Positions 1 through 5,728 of a stretch of DNA of 12,243 nt are shown here, in pieces (the first letter of the stretch is position 1; the number at the start of each line of letters is the position of its first letter). The notes beneath the pieces are model-generated. The model was not told the DNA's origin. It ran no database searches and saw nothing but the letters and a program-made list of their open reading frames with translations. The stretch is from SAR324 cluster bacterium (lineage in GTDB: Bacteria; SAR324; XYD2-FULL-50-16), in NCBI GenBank assembly GCA_002401295.1, contig NVSR01000130.1, forward strand, positions 1-12,243, written 5' to 3'. The position numbers were made by a program, and so were the translations under genes.

Positions 1-2
1 AC

Positions 3-182
3 CAAGTTTTTCCTTATTTACTCGTTCGCAGTTTGAAACCTAAATCTCAAACCGCTAGTTTTCTTATAGCTGGTTTTATTTTTGTTTCAGTCCTATTCTG
101 TTTTCAAGGAATTTTCTTCGATCATATGCACCTTGTTTTAAAAAGCAAGGGTTTCTCGAAGCGATTTTCGAAGCTAACTTAG
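3..182 (+). CDS. Possible 3' end of an upstream membrane-protein gene (5' partial)
   Basis: One frame is open from the left edge to a TAG at 180-182, giving 59 residues with no stop. The residues include one strongly hydrophobic stretch (roughly residues 23-43, beginning TASFLIAGF) that could be a last transmembrane helix, followed by a basic tail rich in Lys, Arg and Ser. This would fit the C-terminus of an inner-membrane protein whose start lies outside the window. The strand is very T-rich, however, and T-rich DNA yields both hydrophobic codons and few stops, so chance is a real alternative. No family is recognisable. Confidence 0.25.
   Translation, partial: QVFPYLLVRSLKPKSQTASFLIAGFIFVSVLFCFQGIFFDHMHLVLKSKGFSKRFSKLT
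131..156 (+). terminator. Hairpin, possible weak terminator
   Basis: The arms 131-138 and 143-150 pair (CCTTGTTT with AAAGCAAGG, one G-U), with a tight A-rich loop, followed by GTTTCT. The stem lies inside the possible partial reading frame ending at 182. If that frame is real, the hairpin is within coding sequence and is not its terminator. Confidence 0.2.
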
Positions 183-272
183 TTTCGATAATCATGTCAA
201 CCAAAATTTTTTACTTTATTTCAAGCCCATTCTGATTTTTTTGAATCGTGCATTTTTTGCTTCCGATTCGAT

Positions 273-301
273 TGCTCAGTAAAACTATCTGAGCAGCTTT
301 T
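273..301 (+). terminator. Terminator-like hairpin
   Basis: A perfect 7-bp stem, TGCTCAG (273-279) with CTGAGCA (289-295), encloses a 9-nt A-rich loop and is followed by GCTTTT. The T tract is short, so termination would be weak. There is no certain gene upstream; it would serve transcription entering from the left edge. Confidence 0.35.
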
Positions 302-385
302 CGTTGTCAACCGTTTGTTTTCAGTCTTTTTTAGAGCTGTTTAACTAGCGGCATTGTTTAGCAACAAAGAAGTAACTTTCTTCTA

Positions 386-412
386 TTGGCACTGAAGGGT
401 CAAGTTTTTTTT
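386..412 (+). terminator. Short hairpin followed by eight T
   Basis: TTGGC (386-390) pairs with GTCAA (399-403), one G-U, across an 8-nt loop. It is followed by G and then eight T (405-412), with a second T run at 415-421. The stem is short, but the U-tract is the best in the left part of the window. Confidence 0.35.
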
Positions 413-647
413 GATTTTTTTACGTTTAGTCATAATTACAGGATTTTACAAAATTTCTCTCAGAAATAGAACCTTCAACCAGGCTTTTCCCCTCGCTTGG
501 CAGAGTCATTGCTTTAAATACCTCTAATATAGAATCCCAGAATAAAAAGTTCTCATGTTTTAAAACTAAACACCGATAAGGGAATATTAAGGACTCAACC
601 TTAATCCCAGGAAAAGTGAGAAACGCATGGACTCGATAAAGATAGGT

Positions 648-654
648 AGGAGGT
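648..654 (+). promoter_or_regulatory. Perfect Shine-Dalgarno of the 77-aa gene
   Basis: AGGAGGT is fully complementary to the 16S anti-SD and ends 4 bases before the ATG at 659. It is the strongest ribosome binding site in the window and is the main support for calling this small gene. Confidence 0.75.
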
Positions 655-658
655 AGGA

Positions 659-892
659 ATGAAATCAATAATCCTAAAAACCACCTTGGAAAAGGCAGTA
701 TTCCTAGCAGAAACGACGAAGACTAATCATGAAATTTCTATTCGTGACTTGGGGACATTTTATATTCAAGAAAACAATGTGCTGTTACGAACGATACAAG
801 GAACAATACGTCACATTACCAAGGAAAGCCTCGAATTCCACTTCAAAGAGCTAACGAACCTCGAACCTCGATTCCAAGAGTTGGCTAGTTAG
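659..892 (+). CDS. Small conserved-looking protein of unknown function, 77 aa
   Basis: This gene is not recognised. The start is well supported: a perfect AGGAGGT (648-654) sits 4-5 bases before the ATG. The product is soluble, mildly basic and mixed alpha/beta in appearance, with no signal peptide, membrane segment or cysteine. Its second half carries a charged, probably helical segment (HITKESLEFHFKELTNLEP). No catalytic motif is visible. It is followed at once by a strong stem-loop (900-935) and appears to be monocistronic. The reading frame is short, but the ribosome site makes it a likely gene. Confidence 0.6.
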   Translation: MKSIILKTTLEKAVFLAETTKTNHEISIRDLGTFYIQENNVLLRTIQGTIRHITKESLEFHFKELTNLEPRFQELAS

Positions 893-899
893 ACGAATA

Positions 900-935
900 C
901 GACAATGTTGAAAACAATGATACTCAACTTTGTCG
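900..935 (+). other. Strong stem-loop after the 77-aa gene
   Basis: CGACAA (900-905) pairs with TTGTCG (930-935), then a single T-T mismatch, then GTTGA (907-911) with TCAAC (924-928), around a 12-nt loop. The structure starts 7 bases after the stop codon. No T tract follows, so it is not a classic intrinsic terminator. It could stabilise the 3' end of the mRNA or act as a Rho-dependent 3' end. Confidence 0.5.
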
Positions 936-1115
936 AATCCCCAGCCTCCCTACAAGTTAGAGCAAATCTATACGTAAAAAGAGAAAATTGCCTTCTAATA
1001 ATTCTATAGATGTGCAATATGGACCACTGAATGACGCAGCTGCCTTGCGTTGTCCTTCTTTTTACTTGCTCATAGAACTTCAATATCCCCCGATAACATC
1101 AGAGGTCTTAATATT

Positions 1116-1595
1116 ATGGATAGTTTTATCATAGCCCGTGTCTTTCACATTTTGGGGGTTGTTTTCTGGATAGGTGGGGTTGCAATGGTGACCACGATCC
1201 TAATTCCAGCAACCCAAAGATTAAAAACGCCAGCAGAAAGAGTCAGATTTTTTGAGACTGTGGAGCAAAGTTTCGCATGGCAAGCTCGAGTAACGACTTT
1301 GATTACAGGGCTTAGTGGATTTTATATGCTGGATTATTTGGATGCTTGGCACCGCTATCAATCTGCTGAATACTGGTGGCTCCACGCAATGACCCTTGTC
1401 TGGGTAATATTTACACTCATGTTGTTTGTCTTGGAGCCTTTAGTCCTGCATAAACTTTTTCAGAAAAAAGCTCAAAAGGACCCTGTTGGAACTTTTGCTC
1501 TCATTCAACGACTCCACTGGTTCTTACTCTCTCTGAGTTTGATTGCTATCGTGGGTGCTGTTGCGGGTTCTCATGGATGGGTATTCTTCCAATAA
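1116..1595 (+). CDS. CopD-like four-helix integral membrane protein, 159 aa
   Basis: The protein has four hydrophobic segments at about residues 7-31, 59-73, 86-108 and 131-152, so it should be an inner-membrane protein. The opening FHILGVVFWIGGVAMV followed by a short Pro-ended helix resembles CopD-family and related small membrane proteins, some of which bind haem or metal. Histidines lie in or near the helices (His11, His90, His112, His134, His153) and could be ligands, but this is inference. I chose the ATG at 1116 because AGAGGT at 1101-1106 sits 9 bases upstream; the frame also opens at 1050, but that extension is hydrophilic and lacks a ribosome site. The substrate is unknown, and the gene has no obvious link to the operon that starts 775 bases further on. 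Confidence 0.8.
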   Translation: MDSFIIARVFHILGVVFWIGGVAMVTTILIPATQRLKTPAERVRFFETVEQSFAWQARVTTLITGLSGFYMLDYLDAWHRYQSAEYWWLHAMTLVWVIFTLMLFVLEPLVLHKLFQKKAQKDPVGTFALIQRLHWFLLSLSLIAIVGAVAGSHGWVFFQ

Positions 1596-1599
1596 TGAT

Positions 1600-1620
1600 G
1601 AGGCAGGCTTCTCCTGCTTC
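1600..1620 (+). other. Stem-loop just after the CopD-like gene
   Basis: GAGGCAGG (1600-1607) pairs over 8 bp with CCTGCTTC (1613-1620), one G-U, around the loop CTTCT. It begins 5 bases after the stop codon. C-rich rather than T-rich sequence follows, so this is a 3'-end structure without the U tract of a standard terminator. Confidence 0.5.
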
Positions 1621-1672
1621 CGCCCCTAATAGCCCCTCTCCCAATAAAAACCGATACCCACCCCCTCAATAT

Positions 1673-1904
1673 ACTCCTGGGACTAATGGCGCTAGCTTAA
1701 GCACATTGTCATTTCAACCGACAGGCGTGTCGCAATTAAGAAAATAGTTTTTTTTGCTGTTTTTCAGGGTAGCCCATAGTATTCGACAGGCTGAGTTTTT
1801 GCTTTTATTTTAGCGACCGATAGATCTCTCAGTGGCTCCATTCTTTCGGGATGACGAGAGGGGCATTTTTCCTTCAAGTTAGCGTCATTAAACTCCTGGG
1901 ACTA
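1673..1904. repeat. Pair of 13-nt direct repeats spanning 232 bases
   Basis: ACTCCTGGGACTA occurs at 1673-1685 and again at 1892-1904. The enclosed DNA includes a small hairpin (CGACA/TGTCG, 1719-1732) and the repeat-like block at 1812-1870. The pair could bound a small non-autonomous element or be two copies of a short intergenic repeat. There is no reading frame inside and no terminal inverted repeat was seen. Confidence 0.4.
1812..1870 (-). repeat. Dispersed intergenic repeat-like block (CATCCCGA...GAGAGATCT type)
   Basis: Read on the minus strand, the block contains TCATCCCGAAAGAATGG and then, a few bases on, GAGAGATCTATCGGTCGC. This resembles a widespread class of bacterial intergenic repeats with a GTCATCCCGA...GAGAGATCT core. 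The short arms CTCTC (1826-1830) and GAGAG (1856-1860) can pair. The identification rests on remembered pattern similarity; only one copy is visible here. Confidence 0.4.
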
Positions 1905-1953
1905 GGTGCCAGGATACCAGATTCAAGTTTAGCGGTTAATCGCCTATCATTGC

Positions 1954-1968
1954 TAGAATACTGTTCTG
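1954..1968. promoter_or_regulatory. Operator-like palindrome, site 1
   Basis: TAGAATACTGTTCTG is an imperfect inverted repeat around a central C; five of the seven half-site positions are symmetric. It matches the consensus TRGAAYA-N-YGTTCTR shared with the sites at 2051 and 2215. Confidence 0.6.
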
Positions 1969-2040
1969 GTTTCCATTAGTTTTCCCCATAAAATAAAATA
2001 TTCATCTCCTGTTACTTAGCAAAAAACAGTAAAAAAAAAC

Positions 2041-2069
2041 TTGTTATTGATGGAACACTGTTCTACGAT
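2041..2069 (+). promoter_or_regulatory. Sigma70-like promoter overlapped by operator site 2
   Basis: TTGTTA (2041-2046) and TACGAT (2064-2069) are separated by exactly 17 bases, a good fit to a housekeeping promoter. The palindrome at 2051-2065 fills most of the spacer and touches the -10 box, so a bound protein should block RNA polymerase. Transcription would start near 2076 and give a leader of about 290 bases before the acyl-CoA synthetase gene. Confidence 0.5.
2051..2065. promoter_or_regulatory. Operator-like palindrome, site 2
   Basis: TGGAACACTGTTCTA is the most symmetric of the three sites: six of the seven half-site positions match. It lies inside the spacer of the candidate promoter. 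The half-site length and spacing suit a dimeric helix-turn-helix repressor, for example a TetR-family fatty-acid regulator; the regulator's gene is not in the window. Confidence 0.65.
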
Positions 2070-2214
2070 GTTTTAAATTTTAAGCCATAGCTCACTTAAC
2101 ATACTGAACAAAAAGACTTCTGTTGATATTTTCCTTAGATACCCTCAGATATAGCCTGATAAATTGTTTAGGTTGGGGCAAAGATAGCACGACTGAGTTC
2201 TTATTATCTTAAGT

Positions 2215-2229
2215 TAGAACATCGTTCTG
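2215..2229. promoter_or_regulatory. Operator-like palindrome, site 3
   Basis: TAGAACATCGTTCTG shares the core GAAC-N3-GTTC with site 2. It lies about 150 bases downstream of the candidate promoter and 140 bases before the acyl-CoA synthetase start. It could act as a roadblock or looping site, or belong to a second promoter whose boxes I could not identify. A further lone half-site, TAGAACG, is at 2270-2276. Confidence 0.6.
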
Positions 2230-2312
2230 AATTTAAACCTTCACAGATAAGCTCAAACTATGACTCCTGTAGAACGCATTAAACAATGCCGGGAAAGTAC
2301 AGGAGAAAGCAG

Positions 2313-2345
2313 TGCCAAAATTTAGTTGAGCTTGTTTTTTTGGCA
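2313..2345 (+). other. Leader stem upstream of the acyl-CoA synthetase
   Basis: TGCCAAAA (2313-2320) pairs perfectly with TTTTGGCA (2338-2345) around a 17-nt loop, ending 24 bases before the ATG at 2370. A 21-codon reading frame (2260-2325) ends inside it. The T run is part of the stem, not after it, so this is not a normal terminator. Confidence 0.35.
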
Positions 2346-2369
2346 ACCTGAATTTCCAAGAAAGAAGCG

Positions 2370-4124
2370 ATGAACCAGAATCTAATTTCTAAGCAACCAT
2401 TAGGGCATCATGCACCTAATATTGGTGAAATGTTATTTGAGAACTGTAATCAGTATGGGAAGTTAAAGGCATTTGGGGAAAGAGAGCAAGGGAACTACCG
2501 TTTCCGGACTTGGAGAGAATTCGGGAATCACATTTGTGATTTTTCTGCTTTTTTACAAAAGAGCGGAGTACAACAGGGACAAAAAGTAGCTTTTATCACA
2601 TCAAACAATTATTCCCGGCTGGTTGCAGAAATGGCAGTAATGTCTTGCGGGTGTATCAGTATCCCTATTTTTGTTGCCTATTCCGATGATTTTTTAACTC
2701 AACTTTTAGAATTTTCACCAGTCGACTTGCTAGTCATAGAAAATCAGGAAAAGTTGTGCGGATTACCTCCCCATGTAATTCCACCAATGACGATCTTACT
2801 GGAGAAAGGGGGAGCCTCAATCGGAAAGACCAGCAAAACAGACATCAAATACATGGCGGAGATTCTTTCCCCACAGGCAGATGTTCCCTTTGCAGCAAAA
2901 CAGTTCCGCAGTATCCACCCTGATGTGTCCTCTAATGATTTGGCAATGATCATGTTTACCTCAGGAACCACCAGTTTCCCTAAGGGAGTTCAGTTAACCC
3001 ACGGGAATATATTATCTCAACAAAAAGCACTCCAGCAGCTTTGGAAGACAAAGCCGGGAAGGCGGTTTTTATGCTACCTTCCCTGGCATCATAGTTTTGG
3101 CGGGCTTTTTGAGCGTTTTTTTGCCCTCTATTCCGGTGGCTGTCTCGCAGTGGATGATTCCAGAGGGAAGTTCTTAGACAAACTTTTTGAAAACTTCGCC
3201 GACATCAAACCCCACATCTATTTTAGTGTCCCCAAGGTATACCAGGATATAGTTACAAAAACACTGATCGATAAAAAGGCGGACGAAATGTTCTTCCACA
3301 AAGAGTTGGAGTTTGTTTTCACAGCAGCGGCTCCACTAACCTCAACTATATCTAATATATTCAAGGCAAAGAATGTTCCTGTTGTAGAAGGCTGGGGGCT
3401 GACTGAAACATCACCTTGTTGCACTTTAACACCCTTATCCCTTGAACGTCAGCCTGGAGTCGTTGGTTTTCCCATTCCAGGGGTTGCCATTAAACTGGGT
3501 GAAGAAGATGAAATTTTGGTTAAAGGCCCTAATGTGATGGGGGGTTACTACAACAATCCGGAAGCAACGGCAAAAGTATTCACTAAGGATGGTTGGTTTA
3601 AAACCGGGGATATTGGTGGGATCACCGATCAAGGAGTTAAAATCATCTCGCGTAAAGACAGGATGTTTAAACTGAATAATGGTGAAAAAGTATTCCCTTC
3701 CACCATTGAAGAGGCTGCGAAAACTCAGTGTATTTATATTAAAAATATCTATGTAGGCGGTAAAGGGCAGGTCTACCCTCATGCTTTAGTTTTTCCCAAT
3801 CAGGAGCTTCTGCAGGCTAAAGAGGTAAAGAACCCAGAAATGGAAGATTGTGCTTGTCCTAAGACCCTCCCTGATCATGCAGCATGCCTAGCCAAATGTA
3901 TCCAAGAGATAAATCAGCTGAATAACAAAAGATATGAACATATTACAAAAGCAATTTTAGTTGACCAGGAACTTATGCTGGAAAGGGGGGAACTCACTCC
4001 TTCTCTGAAAATGGTTCCCAGGATTATTGAGGAAAATTTCCAGCAACAACTTACCTGCTTGGAGGGAGATCAGCTGAGTGGGCTTCCGGTAGATAGCAGA
4101 GTGATTCCAATCGGAAAGGAATGA
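2370..4124 (+). CDS. AMP-forming acyl-CoA synthetase (long-chain type), 584 aa
   Basis: It should activate a carboxylic acid to its acyl-CoA through an acyl-adenylate, in the cytoplasm. ANL-family motifs are present in order: the phosphate loop TSGTTSFPKG (197-206), GWGLTETSP (341-349), GWFKTGD (408-414), the hinge region ISRKDRMFKLNNGEKVFP (426-443), and GELTPSLKMVPR (540-551), whose Lys547 is the expected adenylation lysine. Length and motif style fit long-chain fatty acyl-CoA ligases rather than phenylacetate-CoA ligases; the true acid is unknown. The C-terminal domain has an unusual cysteine cluster (Cys494, 496, 506, 510). The ATG at 2370 has only a weak purine-rich ribosome site (AAGAAAG). 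It is first in the operon, behind three operator-like palindromes, and 34 bases before the ACT gene. The symbol fadD would be reasonable but the substrate is not proven. Confidence 0.93.
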   Translation: MNQNLISKQPLGHHAPNIGEMLFENCNQYGKLKAFGEREQGNYRFRTWREFGNHICDFSAFLQKSGVQQGQKVAFITSNNYSRLVAEMAVMSCGCISIPIFVAYSDDFLTQLLEFSPVDLLVIENQEKLCGLPPHVIPPMTILLEKGGASIGKTSKTDIKYMAEILSPQADVPFAAKQFRSIHPDVSSNDLAMIMFTSGTTSFPKGVQLTHGNILSQQKALQQLWKTKPGRRFLCYLPWHHSFGGLFERFFALYSGGCLAVDDSRGKFLDKLFENFADIKPHIYFSVPKVYQDIVTKTLIDKKADEMFFHKELEFVFTAAAPLTSTISNIFKAKNVPVVEGWGLTETSPCCTLTPLSLERQPGVVGFPIPGVAIKLGEEDEILVKGPNVMGGYYNNPEATAKVFTKDGWFKTGDIGGITDQGVKIISRKDRMFKLNNGEKVFPSTIEEAAKTQCIYIKNIYVGGKGQVYPHALVFPNQELLQAKEVKNPEMEDCACPKTLPDHAACLAKCIQEINQLNNKRYEHITKAILVDQELMLERGELTPSLKMVPRIIEENFQQQLTCLEGDQLSGLPVDSRVIPIGKE

Positions 4125-4158
4125 GCACGTATTTAGTCAATCTTCAACAGGGTACTCG

Positions 4159-4599
4159 ATGAAATTAAAACAACTATCGATTGAAATCGAAAATTCGCCT
4201 GGCAGACTTTATGGCATCACCAAAATTTTAGGTGAGGCGGGCATTAACTTAAAAGCCTTGAGTTTGGCAGATACAACCTCCTTCGGACAACTCAGAATCC
4301 TAGTATCTAATCTGCCTGAAGCCCGCCGCTTATTAATGAAGTTACAAGTCCCCGCCAAGGTAGATGAAGTCGTAGCCGCTGAAATCACAGATCAGCCTGG
4401 AGCCTTAGCTAAGCTATTAAAAGCATTGTTGCAGACTCGTATTAGTGTGCAGTACATGTACGCATTTACTGGAGGTGAGAGTAATAAAGCCATTATGATT
4501 TTCCATTTTTGCGATGTGGACAGAGCTGTTCAGGTTCTGCTCGACCATGGCATTAGCTTATTGAGCGCCAAAGATTTTGGGATTGTCGAATCCAACTAA
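4159..4599 (+). CDS. Tandem ACT-domain protein, 146 aa
   Basis: Two ACT domains make up nearly the whole protein (about residues 3-68 and 71-140). Each starts with the typical strand and ligand turn: ENSPGRLYGITKIL near residue 11 and DQPGALAKLLKAL near residue 77, with the conserved Gly that contacts amino-acid ligands. There is no catalytic domain, so it is a stand-alone sensor or regulatory partner. Proteins of this kind are often encoded beside acyl-CoA ligases and indolepyruvate oxidoreductases in anaerobes. Here it lies between the ligase and a dehydrogenase, hinting at control of one of them by an amino acid; that is inference. CAGGG precedes the ATG. Confidence 0.9.
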   Translation: MKLKQLSIEIENSPGRLYGITKILGEAGINLKALSLADTTSFGQLRILVSNLPEARRLLMKLQVPAKVDEVVAAEITDQPGALAKLLKALLQTRISVQYMYAFTGGESNKAIMIFHFCDVDRAVQVLLDHGISLLSAKDFGIVESN

Positions 4600-4612
4600 A
4601 GTATAGGCACAA

Positions 4613-4630
4613 TCTTGGGCCCCCAAAAGA
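4613..4630 (+). other. Small intercistronic hairpin
   Basis: TCTTGG and CCAAAAGA pair around GCCC, with one bulged A, in the 73-base gap between the ACT gene and the next gene. It is weak and not followed by a T tract. Confidence 0.3.
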
Positions 4631-4672
4631 GAGCGAACCTTTCCCGAATTATGTAGTTATGAAGGATGAGCG

Positions 4673-5638
4673 ATGAAAAATACGAAACAATTTACTCCCC
4701 GATCTTTTGCCATCGTTGGGGCAGGTCCCGTTGGATGTATAGTGGCCGCCTTTTTGGCTAATGCGGGATATGAAGTGACTCTATGTGATGTGGTTCCAGA
4801 GCTGATCAGTCCAGCAGCAGATCGTGGAATCATTTTAGAAGGTGCGGAAAATCTGCAGGCCAAGGTCACCCGAACCTGTAACAGTGTGGAAGATCTGGCT
4901 GAGTATGACCCGGATGTCATTATTATCGCAGTAAAGTCAAATCTCAGTTCACTACTCGCATCCTCTATTGCCAGCTTCCAGCGAGAAGGCATGTATGTTC
5001 TCAGTTGGCAAAATGGGATTGATACAGAATTGGAAATGGTTCCAGACTTGGGCAGGAAAGCGGTTTTGAGAGGTGTCGTCAACTTGGGTTGCGGATTAAA
5101 GTCTCCCTGTCATGTTACTATTCCCTTCCATCATGCGCCTCACTTTATCCAAGCACTAGATCCAGAGTCCGTCGTTGCATCCATCGGTATTGCAGATGCC
5201 TTCAGCAAAGCGGGCCTATTGACAGAGAATACTGATAATATTGTTTCTCTTGTCTGGAGAAAATCAATACTCAATGCCTGCATGAACCCAGTTTGCGCAC
5301 TCACGGGACTCACAATGGCTGAAGCCATGGGAGATCCGGAAGTTCTAAATATCGTTGATCAGCTAGTCAAGGAATGCGTCAAGGTAGCCAGGGCCAACGA
5401 AATTCAACTGGGATGGGGCTTCTATCCCTATGCCATAGAGTACATGAGTAAAGCGGGGCATCATAAACCCTCCATGCTGGTTGATATCGAAACGCGCAGA
5501 AGAACTGAGATCAATTTCATAAACGGGCAATTTGTAAGATATGGAAAACAGGCCGGGATTGAAACCCCCTATAACTTGATGATCATGTCTCTGGTAAAGG
5601 CTTTGGAAAACAAGCGTCGGCAGGAATTATTCAGTTAG
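4673..5638 (+). CDS. Ketopantoate reductase family (PanE/ApbA) dehydrogenase, 321 aa
   Basis: This is an NAD(P)H-dependent 2-oxoacid reductase-type enzyme. The N-terminal Rossmann fold shows GAGPVG (16-21). AVKSN (86-90) and QNG (113-115) match conserved family positions. The catalytic block WRKSILNACMNP gives Lys197, Asn201 and Asn205, and the C-terminal domain ends with SM-x3-D-x2-T-x3-TEINFINGQ (267-286) and TPYN. All key residues are present, so it should be active. Its place among acyl-CoA genes suggests a paralog acting on another 2-oxo/2-hydroxy or branched acid rather than pantothenate synthesis, but the substrate cannot be read from sequence. AAGGATGAG at 4661-4669 is a good ribosome site. 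Confidence 0.9.
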   Translation: MKNTKQFTPRSFAIVGAGPVGCIVAAFLANAGYEVTLCDVVPELISPAADRGIILEGAENLQAKVTRTCNSVEDLAEYDPDVIIIAVKSNLSSLLASSIASFQREGMYVLSWQNGIDTELEMVPDLGRKAVLRGVVNLGCGLKSPCHVTIPFHHAPHFIQALDPESVVASIGIADAFSKAGLLTENTDNIVSLVWRKSILNACMNPVCALTGLTMAEAMGDPEVLNIVDQLVKECVKVARANEIQLGWGFYPYAIEYMSKAGHHKPSMLVDIETRRRTEINFINGQFVRYGKQAGIETPYNLMIMSLVKALENKRRQELFS

Positions 5639-5656
5639 TAGGTATATTGCGTATTT

Positions 5657-5678
5657 TTTCCAATGGGGGAGTTGGAAA
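5657..5678 (+). other. Intercistronic stem-loop
   Basis: TTTCCAA (5657-5663) pairs perfectly with TTGGAAA (5672-5678) around TGGGGGAG, with further imperfect T/A pairing outside. It lies in the 90-base gap between the dehydrogenase and the beta-oxidation fusion gene. An A-rich stretch follows, so it is more likely an mRNA processing or stability element than a plus-strand terminator. Confidence 0.4.
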
Positions 5679-5728
5679 TAAAAACATGAATTAACCGGGA
5701 AACCACTATCAAAAAAAGGGAGAATTGA

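Larger units (their letters stand above)
183..658. other. T-rich intergenic region without a convincing gene
   Basis: No frame here has both a plausible start with a ribosome binding site and protein-like composition. The stretch is rich in T runs on the plus strand and contains two terminator-like hairpins (273-301 and 386-412). That arrangement would fit read-through trimming after an upstream gene, or a small non-coding transcript ending near 412; neither can be shown from sequence alone. The part next to 659 should hold the promoter of the 77-aa gene, but no convincing -35/-10 pair was found. Confidence 0.5.
1596..2369. other. Long intergenic region with repeats and the operon control region
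   Basis: This 774-base stretch has no convincing gene. Its left half holds a stem-loop at 1600-1620, a 13-nt direct repeat (1673-1685 and 1892-1904), a small hairpin at 1719-1732 and a dispersed-repeat-like block (1812-1870). Its right half holds three related 15-bp palindromes (1954-1968, 2051-2065, 2215-2229), a sigma70-like promoter (2041-2069), a 21-codon reading frame (2260-2325) and an 8-bp stem (2313-2345) just before the acyl-CoA synthetase start. The right half reads as the control region of the downstream operon. Confidence 0.7.

Noticed and set aside
183..658. An rRNA, tRNA or CRISPR array in the T-rich left region
   Set aside because: No conserved rRNA blocks, tRNA cloverleaf or regularly spaced repeats could be found.
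426..668. Minus-strand 80-codon frame
   Set aside because: It covers the upstream and ribosome-site region of the 77-aa gene, has no ribosome site of its own and no protein-like pattern.
889..1083. Minus-strand 64-codon frame
   Set aside because: It overlaps the stem-loop and the intergenic gap, is basic and low in information, and has no support.
1050..1115. Upstream ATG extension of the CopD-like protein
   Set aside because: The extra 22 residues are hydrophilic and lack a ribosome site, while the ATG at 1116 has AGAGGT at proper spacing and starts directly before the first membrane helix.
1954..2229. The palindromes as LexA (SOS) boxes
   Set aside because: The Bacillus-type box has four bases between GAAC and GTTC; here there are three, and the downstream genes are metabolic.
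4657..5082. Minus-strand 141-codon frame opposite the ketopantoate-reductase-family gene
   Set aside because: Antisense shadow of a gene with complete catalytic motifs; Ser/Pro-rich with no recognisable domain.
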